NCBI GenBank assembly: GCA_002305995.1 | Contig: DBRN01000011.1 | Span: 1-64,000, forward strand | From: Atopobiaceae bacterium UBA1367 | GTDB taxonomy: Bacteria > Actinomycetota > Coriobacteriia > Coriobacteriales > Atopobiaceae | Direction: 5' to 3' | Length of the DNA stretch: 64,000 nucleotides | Shown here: positions 15,737-26,000 of the stretch, in pieces | How the letters are laid out: every line of letters starts with the position of its first letter | How positions within the stretch are numbered: the first letter of the stretch is position 1 | Notes under the pieces: model-generated | The model's database searches: none | What the model saw: only the letters and a program-made list of their open reading frames with translations | What the model was told of the DNA's origin: nothing | Made by a program: the position numbers and the translations under genes

Positions 15737-17437
15737 TTGGCAACGGCCGGAACGACGGTAGGCGGACGCTACCAGCTCATCCGTGTCATTGGCGCGGGCG
15801 GCATGTCGACCGTGTGGCTCGCCATGGACGAGACGCTCGGCAAGCAGTGGGCCGTGAAGGAGATCAGGCTCTCTGACGACCCTGCCGAGCGCGAGATCAT
15901 CACCTCGAGCCTCGTGGCCGAGGCGAACCTCATCAAGCGCTTCGACCACGTGGCCATCCCGCGCATCGTGGATCTCGTGGATGAGGGCGGCACCCTCTAT
16001 GTCGTCATGGACTACGTGGAGGGCAGGAGCCTCGAGTCGCTCCTCTCCTCCGAGGGCCCCCAGGCCGAGGAGGATGTCGTCGACTGGGCGATCCAGCTCT
16101 GCGACGTGCTCGACTACCTCCACCAGCTCGATCCCCCAATCGTCTACTGCGACCTGAAGCCGTCCAACGTGATGCTCAGGCCCGACGGCACCATGCGCCT
16201 CATCGACTTTGGCATCGCCCGTCCCGAGGGCAGCGCCCACGAGGCCGAGCAGGCTGGTCGCCGCCTCGGCACCAAGGGCTACGCCGCTCCCGAGCAGTAC
16301 GGCGGCAGCGGCATCGACCGCCGCTGCGACGTGTTCAGTCTCGGCGCGACCGCGTACGCCCTCCTCACGGGCACCCGTCCCACGCCCGACGCGGGCGAGC
16401 TCGCGCCGCTGCGCCAGGTTCGTCCCGAACTCTCCGTGGGCATCGAGCGGGTCGTCACCCGTGCGATGGCGGCCGATCCAAGCGACCGGTACGCCGGCGC
16501 GGCAGAGATGGCCTACGCGCTCGAGCGCTACAAGGTGGACGATGACGTCCATCGTCGCGGACTTGCTCGCAAATGGCATGCCTTCACGGGGGTGCTCGTC
16601 GCGGCTGCCACGTGCCTTGTGTTGGGTCTCTCCACGTGGGTCGCGCGCAATATCGTGCTCGAAGGTGACTTCGACCACTGGATGCAGGTGGCAGACCAGT
16701 CCGTCGACCAGGGCGAAGCGAGCGCCGCCTATGCGAGGGCCGCGACGATCCTCCCGGCCGACACGCGCCCCTACGACGGCCTCTTCAGGCTGTACCGCGA
16801 GGATGGCGTCTTCACGTCCGAGGAGGAGGAGCAGTTCGAGCAGGTCGTGATGCCCAACCTGGCCGCCCTACGCTCTGACGCGAGATCTTGGTCGGCGTTC
16901 GCCTTCGAGACGGGCAAGCTCTACTGGTACTACTACGACAACACCGACGGCACGGGCCCCACCGGCAACGCGGGCTACGCGCGCATGCGCGCCGCGTCCC
17001 GGTGGATGCACGAGGCGAGCGAGGGCGACTTCGACGAGAGCGACCTCGCGACCGCCTATGCCGACATCGCCGATTTCGCCTGTGACATCGTGCCTCGCAT
17101 CGACGAGGGCTCGGATGCCGGGCTCTACGCGCCGCACTTCGAACGCCTGCGCGCGCTTGTCGCGCAGATGGAGGGTAGCGGCAACGCGGTCATGCGCCTC
17201 GACGCCGCGGGCCTCGCGCTCGACGCGCTGCGTGCCTACCCGCGCAAGTTCAGGGCGGACGGCATCTCGCGGGAGGACATGTTGGAGCTCGTGACCAGGG
17301 CCGACGCCCTCGCGGCGTCCGTGGTGCCCACAAGCGACCAGCAGGACGCCGACCAGGCGCGCATAGCCGCGAGCGCCCAGCAGGCATCGACGTCGGTCTC
17401 CAACGCATTCATCGACGTGGGAAGGATGGGCGACTGA
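15737..17437 (+). CDS. Transmembrane Ser/Thr protein kinase (PknB-like) of the T7SS locus
   Basis: 566 residues from a TTG at 15737, preceded by GGGAGG at 15725-15730; an upstream in-frame ATG at 15662 would place the stem-loop inside the gene. The kinase domain (about 10-275) has the glycine loop IGAGGMSTVW, Lys41 in WAVKEI, YCDLKPSNV (catalytic Asp139), DFGIA (Asp157) and GTKGYAAPEQYGG, so it looks active. One membrane helix (about 283-305) is followed by an extracytoplasmic helical region of 260 residues without PASTA repeats. It starts the secretion operon and overlaps the next start by one base. It may phosphorylate the TTLL tail of the next protein. Firmicute T7SSb loci carry the pseudokinase EssB/YukC, which I do not see here, so it may partly stand in for it. 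Confidence 0.85.
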   Translation: MATAGTTVGGRYQLIRVIGAGGMSTVWLAMDETLGKQWAVKEIRLSDDPAEREIITSSLVAEANLIKRFDHVAIPRIVDLVDEGGTLYVVMDYVEGRSLESLLSSEGPQAEEDVVDWAIQLCDVLDYLHQLDPPIVYCDLKPSNVMLRPDGTMRLIDFGIARPEGSAHEAEQAGRRLGTKGYAAPEQYGGSGIDRRCDVFSLGATAYALLTGTRPTPDAGELAPLRQVRPELSVGIERVVTRAMAADPSDRYAGAAEMAYALERYKVDDDVHRRGLARKWHAFTGVLVAAATCLVLGLSTWVARNIVLEGDFDHWMQVADQSVDQGEASAAYARAATILPADTRPYDGLFRLYREDGVFTSEEEEQFEQVVMPNLAALRSDARSWSAFAFETGKLYWYYYDNTDGTGPTGNAGYARMRAASRWMHEASEGDFDESDLATAYADIADFACDIVPRIDEGSDAGLYAPHFERLRALVAQMEGSGNAVMRLDAAGLALDALRAYPRKFRADGISREDMLELVTRADALAASVVPTSDQQDADQARIAASAQQASTSVSNAFIDVGRMGD

Positions 17438-17910
17438 TGGCGAACGTCCTTGGGATCATGTCGACGGTGGGGTTCGTGGGGGGCCTTCTGCTCCTTGCCG
17501 CTGCCGGCACGCTCTTCTTCATCCTCGACATCCGCGCCGTGCGAGACGAGATGCTCGGCCGCACCGCCGAGCGCACCATCGCCGAGATGCGCCAGACCAC
17601 CTGGGCGACGCGTCGCAACCGCGAGCGCTCCGCTCGCAGGCTCACCCAGACCATGTCCGACTCGCCTCTGGGCGAGGTGGGTGGCAACCTGCATCTGCGC
17701 ACGGTTGCGACCAAGGCCGCCGGGCGCCTGCGGGGCACGGATGCCGTGGGCGCAGCCGCCGACGAGGCGGCGACCACGCTGCTTCCCGACGGCGACGAGA
17801 CGCCAACCACCTTGCTTGCCGACGATGGTGATGAGGGCATGACCACGCTGCTCCCCGACGCCGACGAGGCGGCGACCACGCTGCTCTCCGACGAGGGGGC
17901 CCGCCGATGA
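17437..17910 (+). CDS. Small membrane protein with four TTLL repeats (putative phospho-FHA ligand)
   Basis: 157 residues. An N-terminal membrane helix (about 8-32) is followed by a basic cytoplasmic segment (RRNRERSARRLTQTM) and an acidic tail. The tail holds four spaced copies of TTLL: ATTLLPDGDE, PTTLLADDGDE, MTTLLPDADE and ATTLLSDEG. Paired threonines in an acidic context resemble the ETTSVF site of GarA/OdhI, which actinobacterial PknB-family kinases phosphorylate and FHA domains bind. With a kinase immediately upstream and two FHA proteins in the same locus, a phosphorylated scaffold is the simplest reading. I do not recognise the family. Confidence 0.75.
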   Translation: MANVLGIMSTVGFVGGLLLLAAAGTLFFILDIRAVRDEMLGRTAERTIAEMRQTTWATRRNRERSARRLTQTMSDSPLGEVGGNLHLRTVATKAAGRLRGTDAVGAAADEAATTLLPDGDETPTTLLADDGDEGMTTLLPDADEAATTLLSDEGARR

Positions 17911-20900
17911 GGACCCTGCGCCGCGTCATCACGGTCGCCTCCCTCGCGGTTGCGATCCTTGCCGGTGGCGCCTTCCCGACGTGCGCCCTGGCGGCAACCT
18001 ACTCGATCGAGGGCGTCAGGGTCATCGATCCCTCGACAGGTGTCGCGCCGGTCGCTGGCTCCACCCTCACCAAGGACAGCGGGCACACGCTCCTTGTCGA
18101 CGACGCCGCAACGGTCACGCTGGCGTTCGACCTCGTGGATGGCGATGGCGCGACCGTCTCCGGCCCCACCTGCTCCGTTACGGTCGCCGGCGTGAGCGGC
18201 CCCCTCGTGGCGACCTACACGTCCCTCTCGGCCGGGGGGTCCCACTACGTCGTGAACGTCACCCCCAACGCCAGGCGCGACATCTCGCTCCTCGACGACC
18301 TCGCCTTCAGCGTTGACGACGGCACGGGCGCCGCTGCGCCCTCGGCCGTCAGCCTTGACACGGGCATCGTGGAGAGCCTCGGCTTCGTCGACGGGGACGC
18401 TGCCGCCACGGCGGGGATGGGCGACTCCGCGAAGGTCGAGCTGCTCGTCACCGCGGAGGGGGACTCGATCGTCGGTGACCAGGACGTCTATCCCACGGTC
18501 GAGAGCGACCTGCTTGCGGTCGTTGACGCGGGCGCCCTCCCCGACACGATGGGCGTCACGGTGACCGATTCCCTGGGGGTCCGGAAGTCATCGATCGTGA
18601 CCCTCGCACAGGACGGTGCGGGCACGCTCCGTGCCACGACGCCCGTGAGCCTCGGTGGGGTGGGTGCCTTCCGAGTGGACACCTCCTATGCCTACGACTT
18701 GAGCACGTACTACGGCTTCTCGACGGCGTCGCCGCAGACCATCTCCTTCAGCCGTACCATCGTTGTGGACGTCTCGGGACCCGAAGCCGCACATATCACG
18801 GGCATGCCGGATGCGACCTCGTCGAGCGTGAGCTCAGGCTACCTCTACCATGCAGGTCGCACCCTGCTCCTCACGATCGATGACGACGCCTCGGGCGTCG
18901 TCGCGGATGACGTGAGCGTCGACTACATCACCCGTGACTATCTGGGCAACGTCCTCGAGAGGGGAAGCGCTCGGGCCCTCTTCGACGGCTCGTCATACCG
19001 CATCACCTTGCCCGCCGACTCCCTCGTCGCACTCGGCGACCTCACCGTCCATGCGCACGACCGTGCGGGCAGGCTCATCAAGTCGGGCACGCCCGAGCCG
19101 ATCCCCTACGTCACGTCGGCGGGCGAGCGCGTGACCCACCTCATCACCACGAGCCCCGGTCAGGTGCCGTCGGATCTCGTCGACTTCGAGCCCGACACAT
19201 CGACCAACGAGTGGGTGAAGGCCCCTGACGGCTCGTCGGTGCCGGATGACGTCCTGTTCGTCTCGAATGGCACGGCGACTCCCACCGTCGTGATGAGCGT
19301 GCATGACCCGCTGCTGCCCCTTCTCGGGTGGAACCCGTACGATGCCGGTGGCGATGCGGCGAGGATCGGCGACGCCTTTGCCGCGACGCGTGTCACGACG
19401 GATCCCGACAACCCGCTTCCCGCTCCCGCCTTCGTGAACACGGACACGCGGTACGTGCCCTCGACGGCCACCTACGTGACTCCCTACAGGCTTCCCGACG
19501 AAGGGCTGTACAAGCTGTCCCTGACCTATCGCAGCCCTCAGCCAAATGAGAGGTACTACGTGGTCGACTCCCACGCGCCCACCCCTCGGCAGGCGACGAT
19601 CGTCGGTGACTCGGCCGATTGGACGGCTGCCTACGAGGACGGGCACACGGAGCTCATCGGCGATGGGCGGGCGATCGACATCGACGTCCCCGACCTCCTC
19701 GGCGGCACGGAGGACCGGAAGCTCGATGCTGACGGCCGACCGACCACGGCGGGCACGAAGAGGGTCTGGCTCGTCGTGCCGCACAAGACGGATCCCTCGC
19801 AGGACGAGTGGGACTCCACGCCCACGACCCTCGTGGCGCACCAGCGGGGCGTCACGGACACCTGGCGCGTGATGCTAGAGGAACCTGGCGTGTATGACCT
19901 CGTGAACGCGAAGGTCCATGCCTCCGATCACCTTGGCAACGAGGCAAGGGAGGAGGATGTCCCGGCCCTTGCGAGCCTGCTCGACCAGGGCATGCCCCAA
20001 CCGACGATCATTCACGTCATTCCCGACACGCAGGCAGACCCCACCGTGACGATCCATGGCGCGGCCGACGTCGCCGTGACCAATCCGGGCTACTACAAGG
20101 GCGGCGTCCGTGCGAGCGTGTCCGTCGCCGACCCCTGGATCGACGTCTATCGTCACGTGAGCGGCTATGCGGACGGAACCGTGAGCTATGACATCACGCG
20201 AGGCGGCATCCCCTATGTGGGCGCCAAGCCGACCCTCTCGCTTGCCGACCTCACCGACGATGACGGCGATGGCGTCTGGACGCACGACTACTGGTTCGTC
20301 GATCCCGCCTCGCCCCCCGAGGCGCCCCTGCCCATCGAGGGCACGTACACGGTCCATGCCGCGCACGTCTGGTGGCGCGGCGTGACGTCGAGCGCGGCCA
20401 GGCCAAGCACCTTCGTGGCCGATCACACTCCGCCCACCATGGGTATGCTGACCTCGTCGAACACCGCGCCTGTGAGGTGGGGGTACATCTTCGTGGATGG
20501 TGTTGAGACGCTCTCTGTCACCGTGAGCGACCTCATCTCGGGCATTGATGCCGCCACGGCGACGGCCACCCTCGTCGGTCCCACGAGGGAGCAGGCGCCG
20601 GCGTCCTACGACCCGTTCACCTCGAGCCTCTCGGTCACGCTCGCGGGGGACGGCCAGCGCCTCTTCCTCGAGGGCTCGTCGATGGGCATCAGCGACATGG
20701 CGAACAACCAGACTCCGATGCCCACCTTCGCAGCCTTGTTGAGGCTGGGTCGCACCAACCTGCCCGAGGGTATCGTCGGCATCGTCATCGACACCGAGGC
20801 ACCGACGCTCGAGGTCTCCTATGACAACACCGACGTGCGCAACGGTCGCTACTACAACGCCCAGCGTGTTGCGACCTTCACGCTCACGGAGTCGAACTTC

Positions 20901-22574
20901 GACCTCGTGAGGGCCAATGACGGCTCGCGCGAGATCGTCACCATGACGCATGACGGCGAGACGCGCCCCATCCCGGCGAGCCGGTTCGAGAACCCCTCCG
21001 GCGACGGCATCACATGGGTCGCCACAGAGACGATCTCGACCGACGGCGACTGGATCATCGACGGCAGCTTCGTCGATCCGGTCGGCCATCTCTCCGACGG
21101 CATCCACGACGAGTTCACCATCGACACGATGGCGCCCATGCTCACCATCGACTTTGACAACAACGACGTGCGCAACGGTCGCTACTACAACCGTGGGCGC
21201 ACGGCCACGGTCACGCTCGTCGAGCGCAACCCCGCGGAGCCGCCCGCCGAGGTCATCACGCAGGCGACCGACGCCGCAGGCACGGCCGTCGGTGCCCCGG
21301 GCATCACGGGCTGGGGGCAGACGGGCGAGCGGTACGGCTGGGCGACCACGGTGGGCTTCTACGACGACCTGCATTACACGATCTCGGCGAGGGCGACCGA
21401 CCTCGCCGGCAACGAGGCGGTGGAGGTCGAGGTGCCCGAGTTCGTGATCGACACGACGGCACCGGAGGTCTCCATCGACCGCGTGGACGACAAGGCCGCC
21501 TATGCGGGCGAGATCGCCCCCGCCGTGGCCATGAGCGACGTCAACTACGACCCCGGTGCCTCCAAGCACTCCCTCACGGGCGCGCATTCGGGCGAGGTGG
21601 ACTACCTCCCTGGCATGGAGAGATCCTACGAGGAGACGGGCGAGTCTGTCACCTATGCCGACTTCGAGCATGCGCTCGAGCGCGATGACGTCTACACCAT
21701 AGCGGCGCACGCCGAGGATCTTGCGGGCAACGCCGTCGACCAGAGCAAGGTCTTCTCGGTGAATCGCTTTGGCTCGAACTACCTCTACTCCGACGAGACG
21801 GCTGCGCTTCGCGGCACCTATGTGCGATCGGCTCGGGATGTCGTCATCACCGAGGTCAACGTGTCCGGCCTCGTGGACGAGGACACCGTCGTCGAGCTCG
21901 TGCGCAACGACGAGGTGCACACCCTCGTGGCCGACGAGGACTACCGCACCGAAAAGGGCGACGATGCCGGCTGGTCGACCACGACCTACACCGTGCCCGC
22001 CTCGACCTTCGATGGCGACGCGTACTACCGGTTGCTCCTCACCTCGCGCGACCGGGCGGGCAACCTCTCGCAGAACACGATGGAGGACAAGGACGCCGAC
22101 CGCACGGGCGTCGCGAGCGTCTCCTTCGCCGTCGATGGCACCAAGCCCACCACGGGCTTCGCAGGCGTGCGCTCGTACGGCCTCTACTTTGGCCCCGACT
22201 GGGAGTCCGCACCCCTTGCGGGCGACAACCTCGAGCTCGCGAGCGCCACGGTGCAGCTCGATGGGGGGGACCCCGTCGAGTACACGGCCGAGCAGGTGGC
22301 CGCGGGCGACCTCTCGTGCCTCGTGCCCTCCGACGCCCAGTACCACACCGTCACCGTGACCGCGCGCGACCGGGCAGGCAACATCAGCACGGCAGTCGCC
22401 ACCAACGTCGTCGTGGCGGCCAACTGGTGGGAGTTCCTCAAGGCCCACCCGCGGATCCTCTTCGGCATCGTGGCCTCGGCGCTCGTCGCGCTCGGGGCGC
22501 TCGTGGCAGGCATCGTCCTCGGCGTCAGGCACTACAGGAGGACGGAGCCGGCGAGGAACCCCTTCGGCCACTGA
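17907..22574 (+). CDS. Very large Ig-like repeat surface protein with C-terminal membrane anchor
   Basis: 1555 residues. The signal peptide ends ALA-ATYS near residue 30. The body is a series of Ig-like beta domains, many opening with DTxAP (DTEAPTLEV, DTMAPMLTI, DTTAPEVSI) and closing with DLAGN or DRAGN. Two neighbouring domains share DVRNGRYYN almost unchanged even in nucleotides (near 20830 and 21170), so they arose by recent duplication. A single membrane helix lies near the C terminus (FGIVASALVALGALVAGIVL) before a short basic tail; there is no LPXTG. The gene overlaps its upstream neighbour by four bases and precedes the WXG100 gene. I infer a cell-envelope part of the secretion apparatus, possibly replacing EsaA/YueB, but no homology supports that directly. 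Confidence 0.8.
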   Translation: MRTLRRVITVASLAVAILAGGAFPTCALAATYSIEGVRVIDPSTGVAPVAGSTLTKDSGHTLLVDDAATVTLAFDLVDGDGATVSGPTCSVTVAGVSGPLVATYTSLSAGGSHYVVNVTPNARRDISLLDDLAFSVDDGTGAAAPSAVSLDTGIVESLGFVDGDAAATAGMGDSAKVELLVTAEGDSIVGDQDVYPTVESDLLAVVDAGALPDTMGVTVTDSLGVRKSSIVTLAQDGAGTLRATTPVSLGGVGAFRVDTSYAYDLSTYYGFSTASPQTISFSRTIVVDVSGPEAAHITGMPDATSSSVSSGYLYHAGRTLLLTIDDDASGVVADDVSVDYITRDYLGNVLERGSARALFDGSSYRITLPADSLVALGDLTVHAHDRAGRLIKSGTPEPIPYVTSAGERVTHLITTSPGQVPSDLVDFEPDTSTNEWVKAPDGSSVPDDVLFVSNGTATPTVVMSVHDPLLPLLGWNPYDAGGDAARIGDAFAATRVTTDPDNPLPAPAFVNTDTRYVPSTATYVTPYRLPDEGLYKLSLTYRSPQPNERYYVVDSHAPTPRQATIVGDSADWTAAYEDGHTELIGDGRAIDIDVPDLLGGTEDRKLDADGRPTTAGTKRVWLVVPHKTDPSQDEWDSTPTTLVAHQRGVTDTWRVMLEEPGVYDLVNAKVHASDHLGNEAREEDVPALASLLDQGMPQPTIIHVIPDTQADPTVTIHGAADVAVTNPGYYKGGVRASVSVADPWIDVYRHVSGYADGTVSYDITRGGIPYVGAKPTLSLADLTDDDGDGVWTHDYWFVDPASPPEAPLPIEGTYTVHAAHVWWRGVTSSAARPSTFVADHTPPTMGMLTSSNTAPVRWGYIFVDGVETLSVTVSDLISGIDAATATATLVGPTREQAPASYDPFTSSLSVTLAGDGQRLFLEGSSMGISDMANNQTPMPTFAALLRLGRTNLPEGIVGIVIDTEAPTLEVSYDNTDVRNGRYYNAQRVATFTLTESNFDLVRANDGSREIVTMTHDGETRPIPASRFENPSGDGITWVATETISTDGDWIIDGSFVDPVGHLSDGIHDEFTIDTMAPMLTIDFDNNDVRNGRYYNRGRTATVTLVERNPAEPPAEVITQATDAAGTAVGAPGITGWGQTGERYGWATTVGFYDDLHYTISARATDLAGNEAVEVEVPEFVIDTTAPEVSIDRVDDKAAYAGEIAPAVAMSDVNYDPGASKHSLTGAHSGEVDYLPGMERSYEETGESVTYADFEHALERDDVYTIAAHAEDLAGNAVDQSKVFSVNRFGSNYLYSDETAALRGTYVRSARDVVITEVNVSGLVDEDTVVELVRNDEVHTLVADEDYRTEKGDDAGWSTTTYTVPASTFDGDAYYRLLLTSRDRAGNLSQNTMEDKDADRTGVASVSFAVDGTKPTTGFAGVRSYGLYFGPDWESAPLAGDNLELASATVQLDGGDPVEYTAEQVAAGDLSCLVPSDAQYHTVTVTARDRAGNISTAVATNVVVAANWWEFLKAHPRILFGIVASALVALGALVAGIVLGVRHYRRTEPARNPFGH

Positions 22575-22665
22575 CCCTCCCCCCGAGACGCCGCCCGTGC
22601 GGACGGGAGCGCCTATAGCAAGTCGTCGGACGTGCCACAAGGCACCAGACAGAAAGGAACGTGAC

Positions 22666-22959
22666 ATGGCAGGACAGATCAGGATCACCCCAGACCAGAT
22701 GCGTTCGCGCGCGGGCGAGTACCGCACTGAGGCCGACAACGTGGGCCAGGTCATCTCGCGTATGGATCAGCTGCTGGCCGCCCTCCAGGATGAGTGGGAG
22801 GGCAGCGCGGCCACGGCATATGCCGGGCGCTTCGCCGAGCTCCGCCCGAGCTTCGTGAAGGCGCAGGACCTCATCACCGAGATCGCGGCCTCCCTCGACG
22901 CGACCGCCCAGTCGCTGGAGGAGACCGACGCCGGCATCGCGTCGCAGTTTGGCGCGTAG
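22666..22959 (+). CDS. WXG100 family protein (EsxA-like T7SS substrate)
   Basis: 97 residues, the usual size. The ATG at 22666 has AAAGGAA at 22653-22659. Two amphipathic helices are separated by the WxG turn (DEWEGSA). WXG100 proteins are small helical-hairpin substrates exported by EssC-type ATPases. The gene sits directly before essC and is separated from it by a strong stem-loop, which would let the small substrate be made in excess. Confidence 0.92.
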   Translation: MAGQIRITPDQMRSRAGEYRTEADNVGQVISRMDQLLAALQDEWEGSAATAYAGRFAELRPSFVKAQDLITEIAASLDATAQSLEETDAGIASQFGA

Positions 22960-22974
22960 GCGCAGGATCGCACT

Positions 22975-23008
22975 GCCCGCAGGCCGGGACTCGTCCCGGC
23001 CTGCGGGC
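22975..23008 (+). terminator. 15-bp stem-loop between WXG100 gene and essC
   Basis: A perfect 15-bp stem (22975-22989 with 22994-23008) with loop CTCG fills the gap between the two genes and ends 27 bases before the essC start. It probably acts as a partial terminator or a 3' stabiliser for the abundant WXG100 message. Confidence 0.65.
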
Positions 23009-23035
23009 CTTCGAGGCGCGAGGGGAGGAGAAGAC

Positions 23036-26000
23036 ATGAGCACCTACCTGCTCCTGACCCTGGTCATTGACGGCAGGACGCACACCTATGCGATCGACAC
23101 CCTCTCCCGTGCCACCCGCTACCTCACGGATGGCACGGGAGAGGGCCGTGGCCGTTCCGTGGCGAGCGTGTCTGTCGATGCGGGTCGCTGCACGCTGCGT
23201 CCCGTGGGAGGCGCCGTCCTCGTCGATGAGCATGGAGAGTCTCGCAACGACATCGAGATCGCCCCCGTCGGCGTCGAGGCCGCGTACACGCTCTCGGGCG
23301 GTCGTGCGGGCGCGGGGGCGATGCTCTACCTCCGTCTCGCCGATGCCGGGATCGCGACCTATCGCAAGGTCGGCGTCAAGCGCGACTGCACGCTCCTGAT
23401 CGGCCGCGATGCCGACTGCGCCCTCTCGTACCCCTCACAGTGGGTCTCGGCCCGCCACGCGGAGCTCGTCTTCGAGGGCGACGCGCTCGTCGTGCGAGAC
23501 CTCGAGAGCGCGAACGGGACCTTCGTGAACGGTCGGGCGCTCGCCCGGGGCGCCTCCCGCGAGCTCGTCCCCGGCGACGTGGTGCAGGTGATGGACCTCA
23601 CGATCCTTGCGGGCAGAAGGTTCGTTTCGGTGAACCGGCCCGGCCGCCTCACCATGGACCTCGGCGACGTCGCGCTTCCCATCGAGCATGACGCCTTCGT
23701 CAGTCGTGCCCCTGCGGCCACCCCCGACGACCAGCTTCCCGACGAACGGCCCTTCTGGCCCGCCCCGCGCCTCATGCGCACGATCCATAGGCGCGCCTTC
23801 AACGTGGAGGAGCCTCCCAAGGCCAAGGAGCCCGATGACACCCCCGCCCTCGTGAAGATGGGGCCGTCATTTCTCATGGGGCTCTCCTCGATCCTCATGG
23901 CAGCGAACGCCGTCTCGCGGATGGCCGACGGCGCTGCGGTGCTGCAGACGGCCCCTTCGATCGCCATGTGCGTCTCGATGCTGGGCGGCATGCTCATCTG
24001 GCCGCAGATCTCGCGACGCTACGAGCGCAAGAAGCAGCATCGCGACGAGGAGCGTCGTCGCAGCGCCTACTCAGACTACATCGCCGCGACCGAGGCGAGC
24101 TTCCGTGCCGAGCGTGACGAGCAGGCCTCGATCCTCGCCGAGAACCGCGTGGGGCCGCACGAGTGCCTGCGCCGCGTGCGCGAGCTCGACCCGCAGCTCA
24201 TGAGCAGGAGCCCGCTCGAGTCAGACTTCATGCAGCTGCGCGTCGGTATCGGCGAGCTCCCCCTCGAGGCCGACTTCCGTTGGCCCGAGCGCCGCTTCAC
24301 CATGGACAAGGACGACCTGATCGACATGGCGCGAGGACTTTCGGAGCGCCCGCCGGTTCTTGAGGGGGCCCCCGTCGCCTGCGACCTGCTCTCGTCCTGG
24401 GTGTGCGGCATCGCCGGCGTCCATGAGGCACGCTGGGACCTCGTGCGCTCCCTCGTGGCACAGCTCGCGACCTTCTATGGCTTCTCCGACGTGAAGGTGG
24501 CGGCTGTCGTCGGCGAGGAGGATCGCGAGGAGTGGTCGTTTCTCATGGGGCTCCCGCACACGTTGGCCGACGATGGGAGAACCCGCCTCGTGGCCTCCGA
24601 CGAGCGCTCCGTGCGCGAGCTGGGCGGATACCTCGCCCGCGTGCTGGCCCCCCGCGCGGAGGGCCAGGCCAAGAAGATGGTCTCCGACTACGGGGCCTAT
24701 CACGTGGTGCTCTGTGCCGACCGCGCGCTCGTTGACACCTCCGACGTCATCGCCCGCCTCGAGGAGCTGCAGGACAACCTCGGCTTCTCGCTCGTGTTCC
24801 TGGGGGACGGCATCGACGACCTCCCGCGCGAGTGCCAGAGCGTGATCGAGCTTGGTGCCGAGCACGCGCCCAGCAAGCTCTACGATCGCTCCGACGTCGC
24901 GGGGACGCTGCAGGAGTTCGTGCCGGACGACCCCGTCACCCCGGAGGAGCTGGAGGAGCTCTCCCAGTCCCTCTCCCGACTCGACCTCGGGGGAGAGGAG
25001 GCGGTCTTCGAGCTGCCGCCGTCGCTCGGCTTCCTCGAGTCCTACGAGGCGGGCTCCGTGGCCGATCTCGACGTCGAGGGCCGCTGGTCGCGCGCCGACT
25101 CGTCGAGAAGCCTCGCCGCCCCCATCGGCCTTGACTCGCGTGGCGCCGTCGCTACGATCGACCCGCAGGAGAGCTTCGACGGCCCGCACGGCCTCGTCGC
25201 CGGCACCACCGGCTCGGGCAAGTCCGAGCTGCTCATCACCTGGATCCTCTCGACGGCCGTGTGCTTCCCGCCCGAGCAGGCGGCCTTTGTCCTCATCGAC
25301 TACAAGGGCGGTGGCCTGGCCGACGCCTTCGACCGCAGCGACCTCAGGCTTCCGCACCTGGCAGGCACCGTCACGAACCTCGACGGGGCCGAGGTCTCGC
25401 GCTCGCTCGCATCGCTGCAGGCGGAGCTCGTGCGGCGTCAGGCGATGCTCGCCTCCGCCAAGAGGCTCACGGGCGATGCCACGATGGACGTCTCGTCCTA
25501 CCAGCGTCACTACGCTGCCGGCGAGCTCGCCGAGCCCATGCCCCACCTCTTCGTGGTCGCCGACGAGTTTGCCGAGCTCAAGGCCCAGGAGCCCGAGTTC
25601 ATGGACGAGCTCGTCTCGGCCGCGCGCATCGGTCGGTCCCTTGGTGTCCACCTCGTGCTCGCGACGCAGAAGCCCACCGGTGTCGTCTCGGACCAGATCC
25701 AGGCCAACTCGCGCTTCCGCGTGTGCCTGCGCGTGGCCGACGCCGCGGACTCCAAGGAGATGATCCGCCGGCCCGACGCCGCGGCCCTCGAGGGGCCGGG
25801 CCGCTTCATACTGCTCGTGGGCTACGACGAGCGCCTGGCCCTCGGGCAAGCCGCCTGGGCGGGCGTCCCCTACGTCCCGCGCGAGGAGGCCGAGCCCGCC
25901 CGCGACCTCTCCGTCGAGCTCTGCGACATGAGCGGGCGCACCGTCGACTCGATGCGCCCCCCACGCGACGAGCACGAGGAGGGCACCGAGCTCGACGCGG

